From: Microplitis mediator | Lineage: Eukaryota; Arthropoda; Insecta; Hymenoptera; Braconidae | Direction of reading: 5' to 3' | Length of the DNA: 64,000 bases | Assembly (NCBI RefSeq): GCF_029852145.1 | Contig: NC_079974.1 | Span: forward strand, 4,114,001-4,178,000 | Shown: positions 11,772 to 23,534 of the stretch, in pieces | How the letters are laid out: each line of letters begins with the position of its first letter | Position numbering within the stretch: position 1 is the first letter of the stretch | Program-made: the position numbers and the translations under genes | Notes under the pieces: generated by a model | Databases searched by the model: none | What the model was told of the DNA's origin: nothing | Seen by the model: only the letters and a program-made list of their open reading frames with translations

Positions 11772-12289
11772 CTGTTCAAAACAAATGTCAGTATTACTTT
11801 CTATGATAGACATTTAAAGCATTAAAAAAATTTCTTATTCAACGCATGCCTGATTATCGTGACTTATCATATCTGCAAAGCAAACGCTAACTGACCGTTG
11901 ACCGATCGGTGTTGAATAATTCGTCAAAAAGCAAATGGCGTCCCAGGTTCTTCAACAGCGTGTATATACGGAGTCATAAGCAACCGCATTTGAATTCATA
12001 AACACATTTATCAAAAGTCATCATCGACCGCTCTCAAAAACAAACTCTACTATTATTACTAAAGCACATAATCTCGACACTAAATGTATTCAGAATGAGT
12101 AGTACAATCAATCTATCAACTTTTATTTCAGTGCCTACGTATAAATACGTTGGTTCTTTTTTATTAATTGAAATCAGTAAGGAATGGGTGGTGAAAGAAG
12201 TCAAGAACTAGTATCGTTTAGAGCCTCACCCGATTTAAGGTTTACTTTACTGATATAACAATTCACGAAAATCAGATAATTGTTGAAAA

Positions 12290-12420
12290 AGGTATAGTGC
12301 ATAGCACGTGGGTTAAGTCTTTATCCATCAACTACAATGTTTTTAGCAAACATTGAGCTTCCCGTATAAAGACTTACCTAACCCACTCGCAATGCAATAT
12401 ACTATTATTTAACGCAGTCC
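12290..12420. repeat. Imperfect hairpin
   Basis: TGGGTTAAGTCTTTAT near 12310 is mirrored by ATAAAGACTTACCTAACCC near 12365, around a short loop. Possibly a small foldback element. Short direct or inverted words recur at 12895-13016 (GATAGTTTTTATC / GAAGACTATCTTAG). Confidence 0.45.
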
Positions 12421-13448
12421 TGATAAGCGCACATCATGACGTCTGCGTTGCGAACCTTAAACGGCTGTTTATCGACCGGTGCATAGAGGTTGAATAAAGT
12501 CAACATAGATTTCTCCGTTTTTCACCAGTATTGCGAAAAGTAAGTGGTATAATAAAACTTCACAACGCGTCTAAAGATTTACGACTAAGCTCCATTTATG
12601 AATTATCACAAGATCTTGTTGAGCGACTAAAAGTTTTTTCGTCAAAATTTATGTTGAACGGCTAGTACACTAAATATCGTTACTTCAATTCATTACATGT
12701 AAGGTGCTGTAACACGTGGTTGTTGCTGAATTTTTTTTATTAATAAATATTTAAATTAATAATTAAAACATCCGAAAGAATTTTAAGTCAATTAAATATA
12801 AATTGTAAATTTTAGAGTCGATGGTTTGTTGTTATTTTGTGGGTGCACCGTGTCGCTAAACAGCCATAGACTTTGCTTCATAAATTATAGTTAATAGTAG
12901 GACACTCAGATAGTTTTTATCTGACGAGCGCAATGATTTCAGCACACGCCTTTGGCCGTGCATGGGACACTACGTTTTAAAAACATTGCTCTCGCCACAT
13001 GAAGACTATCTTAGTATCCTAACAATGTCCCAGGTAGAAAGTAATCAATGGAATTAGCTTGTATTAAGCTAATTTTATCAGCTTTAGCCTAAAATTAGCT
13101 AACAAACTATGGTTAACACAAGGTTAGTTGGTAACGCTTTGGATCGCTAACATAAAGCTTGCAGTTTTAGCTTGCATAAACAGTGACAATTCAGCTTACT
13201 ATAAGGTTAAAAATATATATTATTTTTAGCTAGAATAGATTTGGTAATTTGAGTTTGAAAACATGTTTACAGACAAAAATATTTTATTATTTTTTTTTTT
13301 CTGTACACAAACATCAGATATTGGGCATTAAATGTGTAGTGTTATATATATTTTAGAAATATTAAACAGTAAATGTTCTTTTATGATTGTCATCCATCGT
13401 TTTAACAGTAATTTATAACGTAATCAGTTTTGTGCTTGTAATGTAACG

Positions 13449-15690
13449 ACCCGGGAAAAAATGTTTTTATAAAATTTTGTAAAATTTTATAAAATTTTAC
13501 AAAATTTTAGTACTAACATTTTATAAAATTTTATAAAATTTTATACTGAAAATGGCCTGGTAAAATTTTATCAAATTTTATAAAGTTTTATCAAATTTTA
13601 TGAAGTTTTATAAAAATTTATAAAATTTTATAAAACTTTGTAAAATTTCATAAAATTTTACCAGGCCATTTTCAGTATAAAGTTTTATAAAATTTTGTAA
13701 AATTTTATAAAATTTTATAAAGTTTTATAAAATGATTTTTTTTTTCCGGGACGGGTCACCCATCCAATTAATGGCCACCCTCGATGCTGCTTAACTTTTG
13801 TTATTGAAGAATCGTAGTCTGCTCCGCTCGTCTATTGGTTACTTGTAGCTAAGAAATATTCATGGCTATATTTATGATTACTCATGAATACTTATCAGCC
13901 ATATTTCATAGTTTAATTTATAATTATATATAAAAAAAAGATTTGGATAATTCAACTATCGACTGTTTAATGGACATAAAATTTTAAAATTAATTAAATT
14001 TATTGATTTTTATTTTTGAATTAATGGCGAAACCTTCGAACTTTTTCTTGAGTAACGACGATTTAATTTGAATTGCTAGTTGACAAAATAAAAATTTAAA
14101 AACATTAAATTCAAAATTATCACATTATGTAATATATATATAAATATGTAAGAGAAAGGGGTGGCGGGGGTAGGCAAAACGAGGTACTTCTAAAATTTTA
14201 TAAAAAACAATTTTTTTTTTTTAAATCTATTATAACCATCCCAAAATTACTTTTGTAAATATAATTGAGCATTATTTCGAATTTTTTTCGTTAAACTTTT
14301 TCAAGAATCTAGTGCCGGTCGAAAAATGTTAAAGACTTTTGTATTATGATAAAAACTATTAAAAACTTTTTTATCTTCCTTTGCATCCAATAATTGTGTA
14401 AAATATAATTTTTCTTAATGTAAATAACTTACAAAAAATTTTAATAAAATCAAACTTATTCAATATTCAGAATTTTTTTTTTTTTTTACATTTTTCTAGG
14501 GGTACCCTGCATACATTTAGGTAATCAATTATATTTTTTATAATATAATTTTCATATTTGTTTATCACCATATTTTGCCCGCAAAAATGGAATTTTTGTT
14601 TTTTTATGGCCATTGAAAATTTTATTTATTTACTTTGAATTTCTAACAATTTTTATAATAATTTGTAATAAACGTTATAAAATTGTGTGACATTTTATCA
14701 AATTTTACAAAATGCTACCCTACACTAGATGCAATAGTGGCATCAAGTTCTCTAAAGTTTTATGAAATATTATATAATTTTATCAAATTTCATACAATTA
14801 TATAAAATTTTATCTAATTATTACTCCCCTTTTGAGATCTTACTTTATAAAATTGTATAAATTTGTATAAGATTTTATAAGATCGCATATAATTTTATGA
14901 AATCGTATACAACTTTATAAAATTTTATAAAATTTCATCTAAATATTACTTCTCTTCTAAGAACTTACTTCATAAAATTATATAAAATTGTATAAGATTG
15001 TATAAAATTTTATATAATTTTATGAAATCGTATAAAACTTTATAAAATTTCATACAATTATATCAAATTCCATTTAATTATTATTTCCCTCACTAAGATC
15101 TTACTTTATAAAATTTTATAAGATTGTATAAAAATTTATATAATTTTATGAAATCGTATAAAAGTTTATACAATTTCATAAAATCTTATAAAATTTCGTA
15201 CAATTATATAAAATTTTATCTAATTATGACTTCCCTTTTAAGATCTTACCATATAAAATTTTATAAAATTTTATAAAATTCTATGAAATTTGATAAAATT
15301 ATATAAAATTATATGAAATTCTATAAAATTTCGCTGTACAGTCTTATAAAATTATATAAAATTTAATATAATTTTATACAATTGTATAAAACTTTATAAA
15401 ATTTTGTTATATTTTATACAATTTTATAAAATGTCATACAATTTTATAAAATTACATTTATTTATTACGTTCCTTACTCAGATCTTACTTTATAAAATTT
15501 TAGAAGATTTTATAAAATTTTTGAAGATTTTATAAAATTGTATAAAATATTATAAAATTTTATAAAATTGTATGAATTTTTATAAAATTTTGCTGTAAAA
15601 TCTTATAAAATATTACAAAATTTTATAAAATTGTATAAAATTTTATATTATTTTATAAAATTTTATAAAAACATTTTTTCCCAGGGACGT
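13449..15690. repeat. TTTTATAAAATTTT-word element nested in larger TIR element
   Basis: Begins ACCCGGGAAAAAATGTTTTT and ends with the inverse AAAAACATTTTTTCCCAGGG. Two blocks (13470-13735 and about 14690-15670) are almost pure TTTTATAAAATTTT variants. Between them lie a 5S-like fragment and sequence with GGGGTAGGCAAAACG and TTTTGCCCGCAAAA words. A self-complementary word makes nearly any pair of segments able to fold back. Confidence 0.65.
13751..13798 (-). repeat. 5S rRNA-like fragment (internal promoter region)
   Basis: Minus strand reads GTTAAGCAGCATCGAGGG then TTGGATGGGTGACC, matching the order and spacing of the 5S rRNA box A to box C region (AAGTTAAGCAGC ... CTTGGATGGGTGACC). The 5' part of 5S and a normal 3' end are absent. 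Likely a 5S-derived SINE-type head or a captured fragment, not a functional 5S gene. Confidence 0.7.
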
Positions 15691-16197
15691 TCTAAAAAAT
15701 TAAAATTTTTTTATTATGAGCATTAATAACTTGTGATTCAATAAATTAAAAAATTAAAACTTACGTACTTAGTAAATATTTTTCTTTATAAATGTTGCAA
15801 ATAACATTGAACTCATTTATCACTTATAAACAATAACAAAAACTCATAATTAATCTCAAACTTCAGTTTTCAATGTACGCTTGGAGTAATGTTAGCAGAT
15901 AAGGTAGTTTTAAGTTTAGAATCCAAGCTTAGGACGAATCTTATCTTACGCGTGGAAAAAAAGCTAACAGAAAGGTATATTTGGAGGTTAGTTACACTCT
16001 GAAGACTTATCATAGAATTCATTCTAATAACAACCTAGAATAAAGCTTACAAAACAAGACTTAGATGTTAAGCTAAAATAAAGCTATTTTGAAGTTTCAA
16101 ACTTGTCCGACTAAGACAATTTTCTACCTGGGGTAATATACTATTTTGTGTTAATCTTTCAGTTTTAACGCAAGTTACACATATTTAGATATTACAC

Positions 16198-16780
16198 TAA
16201 ATTCCTTTAGTCTTAGATAATAAATCGCGTTCTCAGTAATTTTATTTTCATTAAATGAATTAGGCTTACCTTTTAAATTGAACCCTATTTCCCGGAAATA
16301 TCGACCTCCAAAAATTCTCCAGTAAGCGTGATAATTAACAACATAAATGTCTTCGAGTTTCTCCCAAAATGGCGGGGCATAATCAGCAAAAGAGTTCAAT
16401 GTTAATATGATAACTTTATTTTTTTTATATTTTGGCGTTATGCATATATATACTTGACAGTTTTCGAATTTGTGTTGAAATTCTCGAAATATACTTAATA
16501 TTTGTTCCATTCTCAAAATATTATCTTTGTCAAATATAAACATTGTTTTGATTTTTAATACCGGCAGCTGCTGAAATGAATTTAAGTGAGGATAGCCGGT
16601 TGAGTTATCAAAAATAATTACAAAAGTTCTTATTTCTTGATGCGCTATCATTTCATTTGTTATTTTGTGTTTATTAGTCACAACAATATCATTAATTTCA
16701 TTAGGCCATTGGAAATTTTCACCATTTCCCCAATATCCAACTGTTCCCAATTCGGTTCCACAGCTTGCAAACAAATCTTT
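16198..16780 (-). CDS. Ionotropic receptor, upstream exon (N-terminal extracellular part)
   Basis: Encodes about 194 residues after an acceptor-like TTACAATTAG. It begins KDLFASCGTELG and ends near RLKEFS, where a donor-like GTGTAA leaves a single A that combines with the first two bases of the exon at 10537-11771 to give Ser in frame. The sequence has alternating hydrophobic strands (TFVIIFDNS, KTMFIFDKD, QVYICITPK, KVIILTLNS), consistent with an extracellular alpha/beta N-terminal region of a divergent IR. No catalytic motif. Same strand and order as the channel exon. The link rests on phase and context. It could instead be a separate unknown gene fragment. The signal peptide and any earlier exon are not visible upstream. 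Confidence 0.5.
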
Positions 16781-17056
16781 CTAATTGTAAGAATAAAAAA
16801 TTACCGAATCAATTAGCTAATCATTGTTATTATTATTATTTAAGTCATTGAATTGAATGTTCACACACATGCAAGTGCCGGCTAGGAGACTCTAAGTCCG
16901 AGAACCGACAAAAATTTTTTCGAGCTTCAGCTTACGCGTTAATACCATATTGAAATCATGATATTAGTCGAGTATTGAATAGAATAAAAATGACAAACCC
17001 CGTTTTTATACTTAGTCTTACTTTCATGAATTTTTCATTCATCTGAGATGAGTACC
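16781..17056. other. 5' flank of receptor exon
   Basis: AT-rich, with an ATT trinucleotide run near 16825. No earlier receptor exon identified. Confidence 0.35.
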
Positions 17057-18324
17057 CAGCTTTTCAACTTCCTGCTAAGAAAATTGTTAATTTTAAAAAT
17101 TTCGGGAAATTATTGGTTTCACCCCGATTTTCGAAAATTGAGTTTTAACCCTTCGTCACTCGCTCAATGAGCGCGGCGCCGCCTTTTTTACAATTATGCA
17201 ATTTTCTCATAATTACGGTGACGGATGACGTCGAAAAAATTAGAATGCTTGAATTAGACATTCTAAAAGAATTTCTAGCATTAGCCGCTCCTAAGAAATA
17301 AATTATTTTGTTAAAAAAAAATATTTTCATGCGAAAGAAATTGAAAAGCGGCGCGACGCCGCCCAGTGCGAGTTAGTAACCGGTAAATGTCCGTCGCGCG
17401 CTGCTGCCAACTTGTGTGTGGTAATATTCTCTTGTACGTTATAGATATATAAATATTTAGGTTTGACATTTAGGTATTCTCTCTTAATAGAGATACATTT
17501 TTTATTAATAATTAAGAATAATTCTACGCGTAATAAGTATTTTGTCACAAACAAAAATATGTTATTTAAATATTAATTATTATATTTACAAATATATATT
17601 TATATTATATGTAATTTGTGTATAATATTCAAGAAGAATTTCGAGGTTATAACCACAACAGGTAATTGAATTTTATTTTGTTTTTAATTAATTTTGAGTT
17701 AAAATAATGAAAAAATTCTAGTAACAATAGAAGCATTATTAATAATTATAGAATTGATAATATTAACAATAATAATAATAATAATATCAACAATAAATAA
17801 TTTATTAAAATACATTTGAGTAATAATTTTATGAGCAAGCGATTTTTTTAATAAAATTGTTGTTAATAAAAATTTAATTTTAATTGAAACGGAGTAATTC
17901 CTAATAAAAAAAATTAAAAACAAAATGGAAAATCTATCTTTTATTTTTTAATTTCGATAAATTAATTATTAAAAAAAATTTCATTTAGATTATTTTTTAT
18001 ATAGATTTAGCAATCTGAAAAATGTGGCAACAGCGCGCTTGATTTAATACGGCGGCGCAGCGCTCACCGCGCGAGTGACGAAGGATGAAAAAGTGATGCG
18101 GGTGACGAAGGGTTAATCAGATGTCGACGTTTTAAGGTCCTAGGAAGATATTTTAACTATTTTCAGAAGGATGTCCGAGTGTTTGTATATGTGTGTATAA
18201 ATTTTCTATAACTTTCTAATTAGAAACAGAAAAAAATGATGAACACGTTCTTTGTAGGAAATAAAATTATCGCAAAAGTCAGTCGGATTTTTTTTTTCTT
18301 ACCGAAATTTGATAGTTAGAGAGT
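17057..18324. repeat. AACTTCCCGCT repeat family copy, split by a piggyBac-like element
   Basis: 17057-17144 (TTCCTGCTAAGAAAATTGTTAA..., GGTTTCACCCCGATTTTCGAAAA) and 18117-18324 (TCAGATGTCGACGTTTTAAG, CCTAGGAAG...) are consecutive parts of the repeat found whole at 42658-43436 and elsewhere, here interrupted by the element at 17149-18112. Confidence 0.7.
17149..18112. mobile_element. piggyBac-like non-autonomous element (TTAA target duplication)
   Basis: Starts CCCTTCGTCACTCGC and ends with GTGACGAAGGG, flanked on both sides by TTAA (17145-17148 and 18113-18116). Removing it rejoins the interrupted host repeat. TTAA duplication and CCC...GGG ends are hallmarks of the piggyBac superfamily. Subterminal GC-rich repeats (GAGCGCGGCGCCGCC / GGCGGCGCAGCGCTC) are inverted too. 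No transposase frame: a MITE of 964 bp. Confidence 0.85.
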
Positions 18325-18690
18325 TATTTTAATAAATATTTGATTCATAAAATTTTTCGTACCATCATTTTGTTAAATAAAGTGACGCCACTGTTATTAA
18401 TTGTTATATTTATTTGTCCAGTTACCAAATTTATCAAAAGACTCCAACTCAATATTAAATTAATCATTTCAATTGCTATAGACTTTTTAGTCATATTCTA
18501 TTCAAATCGTCCGACCTGAAACGAGTTTTCTACTCAACTGAATCCCTTTCTATAACACGGAATAAATCTGAAGGTTTTTATTAAATAAAACCACGTGCGT
18601 AATATTTTTTATCGATATATCAATCTAGCAACTATATGTTTATCCAAATTTGACAATTCATTTCCGTAAATATTACGAAGTGACTAATAA
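18325..18690. repeat. Dispersed repeat, copy 2
   Basis: Second copy of the sequence at 9948-10315, same orientation, with scattered substitutions. No coding capacity. Confidence 0.65.
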
Positions 18691-19320
18691 CCCAGCCGAT
18701 GTATGAATAATATATATGTATATATACATACATATATGAATAACGTTACTAAATTTATGAAAAAGACTACATGAGTCGAGCGTTTAAAAAATTTTTCAAC
18801 GAGATATTAAAAAAGTTAAAAAAAAATTTAATCAAGAAATTTTTCTACACTAATATTATAAGCTATAAAATAAATAAATAGAATAGTATTTGAGTGACAC
18901 GAGCTAGAATAATATTAATAACATGTCATCAGCAATAATTTGTTACAAGTCTTTTTAACTTTGTGGCAACCTGTCACCTCACTCCATCACTTTTACGGTA
19001 TATCTTTTATACGCACTGAGAATATGACCGAGCAGGTTAACAGGGTTTCAAGATGTCTATGGTTGTTGGACTGGCATCCACGTAAAGGGAAAGCATAGCA
19101 AGAAATTTAATGTTAACTGCGCGGCATATAAAAGGGTACGATACATTTGGGACAGCGTCTTGTTTTATCTATACGGATATACTGTATTTATTAAATATAA
19201 TATATCATTTCAAAGAGGCCCAATGCTGGCCGTTTAGTTGACATTTTCAATTTATAATTAGAGTTAAATATTTTAATTTTTTTTAATTGACTGCACAAAT
19301 TAATTATTTTACGTTGTTGT
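18691..19320. other. Intergenic, nothing recognised
   Basis: Contains a short ATATATGTATATATACATAC palindrome near 18712 but no gene or known repeat that I can support. Confidence 0.35.
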
Positions 19321-19329
19321 AAATTTTGT

Positions 19330-20870
19330 CGCCAGATTCATCTATTTAAAACTTTTAAACGATTTTATTTCTACCAAGATCTTGGAAGAAATTGAGCTCG
19401 ATTACAGATAACTTTACTTCGAGCATTAATAACTATTGAACAGGTGGATTTATCAAAAAATGATGAGTGACTTTGTTTGTAAAGCGTTTAATTTCTTATA
19501 TAGACATTAGAGTGGGCCGAAAATACGTTTTTTTTTTAATTTTCATTATTGATACCAAAAATATTCTTCTTTGTACAAAAAAAAAATTTTTCGGAAATCA
19601 AAAAAAATTTTAGCTCAATATCTTAGGCTCGCCAAATCCGACTAAAGTTAGAGCAGAAAATTAATTTTCTAGCAACTAATTAGCAACAAAAAAGCAACAA
19701 ATTTCGGTGTTTTTTTTTTTCAATTTCGCTAATTTTACGTCGCCATTTTTTTAGACCCGCTAAAGTTTGAAGTTGTTTAAAATTTTTTTTTCAACACATT
19801 TTGATCGGAAATTTAATTCTCTACATAAAAGTTTTATAATAAAATTACGTAAAATTGATAGTTACTGAGATAATTGCAATTTTGTTCTAGAAAATATAAT
19901 TTTTCAAGATATGATCACTTTTTCAGGGTAAAATATTAATTTTATCATATAAGTTTCATGGAAAATCAAATTTCTTACAAAATTGGTCTTCTGGTAAAAC
20001 TTGAAATTTATAGTTATTCAGAAACTGGCAGTTTTATGTTTAAATAGTCACATTTCTCGTTATTTGGTGGTTTTTACTAAAAATTGCTATTATCTTTGTA
20101 ACTATTAACTTTAAATAAATTTTTATTAGGTCTGTTTCGTAAAAAATTGGATTTCCTGCGAAATTTATGTAATAAAATTTATTTTTTACCCTGAAAAAGT
20201 AATAATATCTTGAAAAATTTCATTTTTTAGAGCAAAATTGCAATTATCTGAGTAAATATCAACTTTACGTAATTTTATTATATGACCTTTTTTGTAGAGA
20301 ATTAAATTTCCGCTAAAAATGGGTTGGAAAAAAATTTTAAACAACTTCTAACTTTAGCGGGATTTGGCGAGCCTAAGATATCGACCTAAAATTTTTTTTG
20401 ATTTCCGAAAAATTTTTTTTTTGTACAAGGAAAAATATTTTCGGTATTAATAATGAAAATAAAGAAAAAGCGGATTTTCGGCCCACCCTAATAGACATGT
20501 CTTGATCTATGCAATCTATTGATTTGTAAACGAGTTAAAAATATTCAAAATAAATAAAAATTTTCCCGTGATAGTTATATGGGAAATTGAATTTTTCAAT
20601 GAGCTAGGCCTGTCATCGACGAAGATTTTTTTTTTCTTGCGCGACAATTTTTTTTTTTTGTTTCTGTTGAAGTATGATTTTTGCCAAATGCACTAAAGTA
20701 AATTCTGAATCTGTGTCGTCTTCTGTGATGACCGACCATTTTTTTTTAAAAGACGGACTAATAATTGTCAATTAATCATCAGAATCGGTCATGATTGGCG
20801 AGCTGATTAATCAAGCAACTCGTTTTTCATACAACGTTGTTTCAATATTTCTATCTCAAACTTTAAAAAG
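19330..20870 (-). repeat. Partial MATH-gene unit, 5' flank, inverted and interrupted
   Basis: Excluding 19507-20491, this is a diverged reverse-complement copy of 24060-24560, the upstream end of a MATH unit (shared TTATCAAAAAATGAT, CTTGCGCGA, TTGATTAATCAGCTCG on the other strand). It faces the forward material starting at about 21055, so this unit is rearranged. Confidence 0.6.
19507..20491. mobile_element. Foldback element with TTAGRGTGGGCCGAAAA ends
   Basis: Left end TTAGAGTGGGCCGAAAAT, right end the inverse CGGCCCACCCTAA. Arms of about 140 bp (to GGCTCGCCAAATCC) are strongly inverted, and the centre also contains inverted CTGAAAAAGT blocks. TAGACA flanks both sides (19501-19506 and 20492-20497), consistent with a 6-bp target duplication. 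Non-coding, 985 bp, inserted in a MATH-unit remnant. Confidence 0.75.
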
Positions 20871-21054
20871 TCTTTTCTTAAAACCAACAAGGCGTATAAC
20901 AAGAAAATTATTTTTTTCGTTTTTTTTCATAGATTTTATAATGTTTTCAACATTTTTATATTGATTGGAGCAAAAAAAAATTTTTTTTGCACCTTTTTGG
21001 TTCTGCAGAATAATTTGAGATACGCCCTTATGGTTCTACTAACGAGATATAAAA

Positions 21055-21192
21055 TTTGTACTTATTTATTTATTTTCATCATCGTCCCAACTTGAGTATA
21101 ATTTAAAATAAAAATATTAATATGGATTTTAATTTCTTGTTGGCTGGATTTACATGCCAGTGTAAATTCAATTTATTATAAAAAGTCCACTT
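21055..21192 (+). repeat. MATH unit fragment left of insertion
   Basis: Matches 24945-25088 of the intact unit (CGTCCCAACTTGAGTA, TTCTTGTTGGCTGGATTTA). It ends at CCACTT, where the element at 21193-23186 begins. About 640 bp of the unit, including the start of the MATH gene, is missing across the insertion. Confidence 0.7.
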
Positions 21193-23186
21193 CCCAGGTA
21201 GGAATCGCCAAGGCTGACCATAGGCCGAGCCTTGGCCCTGTTGTCACTTGCCAAGCTTCGGCAGCTGACCATTGGCCCAAGCCTCGGCCAGGGCTTGGCC
21301 CAATGGTTTGATTACGTTAAGCCAAGTCTTGGCAGCTAACCATTGGCCCAAGTCTATAGGCCGAGGCTTGGTCCAATGGTTTCGTTTAATTAAGCCGAGC
21401 CTTGGGTAGTGACCATTGGCCCGAGCCTCGGCCAGGGCCGGGCCTGATAGTTTAATTTTAGTTAAATCGAGCCTTGGCCGCTGACCATTGGCCCAAGGAT
21501 CGGCCGAGGCTGGGTCCGATAGTTTAATTTTTGTCAAGCCGAGCCTTGGCAGCTGACCATTGGCCAATGCCTCAGCATGGGTTAAATTTTTATTTAATAT
21601 TAAAATTATCAACTTTACATGTATCTGTATATATGTATATAGAAAAGACCAGGGCATAACGGTCTACCGAGTATACGATTAATATCAAGAGTTGAAATTT
21701 TCAAAAAGTAAAATTGTTTGATATACAATAATTTTCATTTAATTAGTTATTGCTATGTACAAAACTTTAGTTAACATGAAATTTTTATTTTCGGCGGGCA
21801 AAATGGGGTATCCTTTAAAAAAGTTGAAAAAAAAAATTTCTGAAAGTTGATCAAATTTCATTAAATTCAAATTTTTTATATGTAATATACATAAAGAAAA
21901 ATTACATTTCACATTATTGGTGGATACAAAGGCAAAAAAAACATTTTTTTGTGGGGCAGAGAGGCCTCCCTCCAATAAATGATAATTTTTTTTTTATTAA
22001 ATTGTTTTCATCATTAAGAATGTATTTCTTTCTCTTGACAATTATTTTTGGTTTTACAATACTCTAAAAAAATTTTTTTAGGTGTAATAAATCGTTTTCC
22101 CTCGATTAGCTTAATTACTAATTGTTATGTAATAAAAAAAAACAATTCCATATTTTTTATTTGTCATTATTGTGAACCCAAAAAACGTGTTTTTTGATTT
22201 TTTAGACTACAGATTATTTTGCATTATTTCAAAAATTTTATCAATAAAAAAATAAAATATTATTTTCGAATATTTTTAGTGGCCGAATTTGTCACAGCTA
22301 TAGAGAATCAGCTGAAAAATGAATTAATATATTACATTTTTTTTAATTTGACGATAAAAATATGAAAGAATCATTTATTCAGAATTTTTGGATGGTCCAT
22401 TGTGCCCCAGGTGTCATGCGTAGTGCTAAAAATGCGCAAATATATCGGATTTATAGCAATTAGACGAAAAAAAAACATTTTTTTTTTTAATATTTTGGGG
22501 GTACTCCGTTTTGCCTACCCTACCCCTTTTTGCCCCCCCCCCCCTCCTTCCCTAGTAGTGCTAATAAAAATATGTCATTACTCATCAGACAATTTTGTTC
22601 ATTAAATAAAACTACAGTTCACCTCATCTTTACGATTTAATATTTTTGAATTAAATTGTATTTAAATAATTAACAAGCAAAAAAATCATGATTATTTGGA
22701 CATCAGATTTAGCACAGTGGATAGCGTCCCGGCCTAGTAATCAGAAGGATCTCAGTTCGAACCCCGGTAGCCCCCAAATAATTTTATTCGTTATTTCCCA
22801 TTAATTCAGTAATTAGTTAATTACAATCCAATGTAATGTCGATAAAAGTGTGATCAAACTTTTTTTAAATTATATTTATTAATTTAAATAATAATATTTT
22901 AGATCGAGCATTGGGTGAGCCTTAGATTTTTTGCTACCCGAGGTTTGGCCGAGGCTTGATTTTTTGTTTCCCAAGCCTTGGCCAAGACTCAATTTTTTGT
23001 TTCCCAAGACTCGGCCGAGGCTTGATATTTCGTTCCCCAAGGCTGGGGACATTGTTATCATCCAAGGCTTGGACCGATTCCTTGGCCCAATGCTCAGCCA
23101 AGGCACGTGCCAAGCCTTGCATAATCCTAGTGACGCTTGGCCAAGGCTTGGTCCAAACCTTGCCCAGTTGTTCTTTCCTACCTGGG
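21193..23186. mobile_element. 2.0-kb TIR element (CCCAGGTAGGAA ends) filled with TTGGCC/AAGGC words
   Basis: Starts CCCAGGTAGGAA and ends TTCCTACCTGGG. 21200-21590 and 22905-23165 are GC-rich tandem/inverted words (CCGAGCCTTGGC, GGCCGAGGCTTGG) in sharp contrast to the AT-rich surroundings. 21730-22540 resembles other GGGGCAAAATGG-type repeats. A tRNA-like piece sits at 22690-22775. It truncates the MATH gene copy at 23188. Apparent open frames in the word blocks are repeat artefacts. Confidence 0.7.
22690..22775 (+). repeat. tRNA-like sequence
   Basis: AGCACAGTGGATAGCG resembles a D-arm/A box and AGTTCGAACCCCGG a T-arm/B box, with CTAGTAA in the anticodon-loop position (Thr-like). The anticodon stem does not pair well. 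Probably a decayed tRNA or tRNA-derived SINE head. Confidence 0.5.
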
Positions 23187-23187
23187 T

Positions 23188-23502
23188 AACGACGTTTGGG
23201 GCTTCAAAGTGGAGGTTAGCCACAACAAAAAAGATGAACACTGGATTTCCTTGGGGATCCTTCCATTGAAATCGGAGCATTCCGAAATCAGCTTCGAGCT
23301 CGAATGCTGTGTAGTGGATGAGGGAGGTAACCTACTGAGACTGCCTAGAAAAATACATCCTTTCAACGACTACGACAATTACATATACCTCGGAGATTTC
23401 TTCAAACGAAGTGACCCCGACTTATTGCGTCTACTGGTGGACGGAAATCTAATTTTACAGATAGAGCTGACCATTTTTCTAGGCAACGATGCAGATAATT
23501 AG
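23188..23502 (+). pseudogene. MATH-domain protein, 5'-truncated copy
   Basis: Retains about 105 C-terminal residues of the 149-aa MATH protein, from NDVWGFKVEVS to a normal stop. The first 45 residues and the promoter are replaced by the element at 21193-23186. Compared with the intact copies it has many substitutions (NKKDEHW for DEEDEHW, PRKIHPFNDY for PAEIEPFKDY), so it is the oldest copy here. The histone-type stem-loop follows at 23535-23550. An in-frame extension into the transposon exists but has no matching domain. Confidence 0.8.
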
Positions 23503-23534
23503 ATACTCAAGTTCCCGAACTTTGAGTTGAAAAC

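Larger units (their letters stand above)
13029..16133. mobile_element. 3.1-kb TIR element (CCCAGGTAGAAA ends) with nested insertion
   Basis: Starts CCCAGGTAGAAA and ends TTTCTACCTGGG. The outer parts (13050-13250 and 15880-16120) repeat AAGCTAA/TTAGCTT words in both orientations. The middle is a second repeat element (13449-15690). The terminal sequence is nearly the same as that of the element at 21193-23186, although the interior words differ completely. No transposase. Confidence 0.7.
11772..16197 (-). other. Proposed intron of the ionotropic receptor gene
   Basis: Spans 4.4 kb between the two receptor exons, from a weak donor (TTTA|GTGTAA) to AACAG. It contains hairpins at about 12290-12420 and 12895-13016 and a 3.1-kb nested transposon (13029-16133). 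No other gene seen. Confidence 0.45.

Noticed and set aside
17145..17554. Small minus-strand proteins in the piggyBac-like element
   Set aside because: Short, low-complexity and without transposase motifs; the element is non-autonomous.
21244..23280. GC-rich open frames with LGQ/LAEAWANGQ repeats
   Set aside because: They follow the tandem TTGGCC/AAGGC words of the transposon in several frames and both strands.
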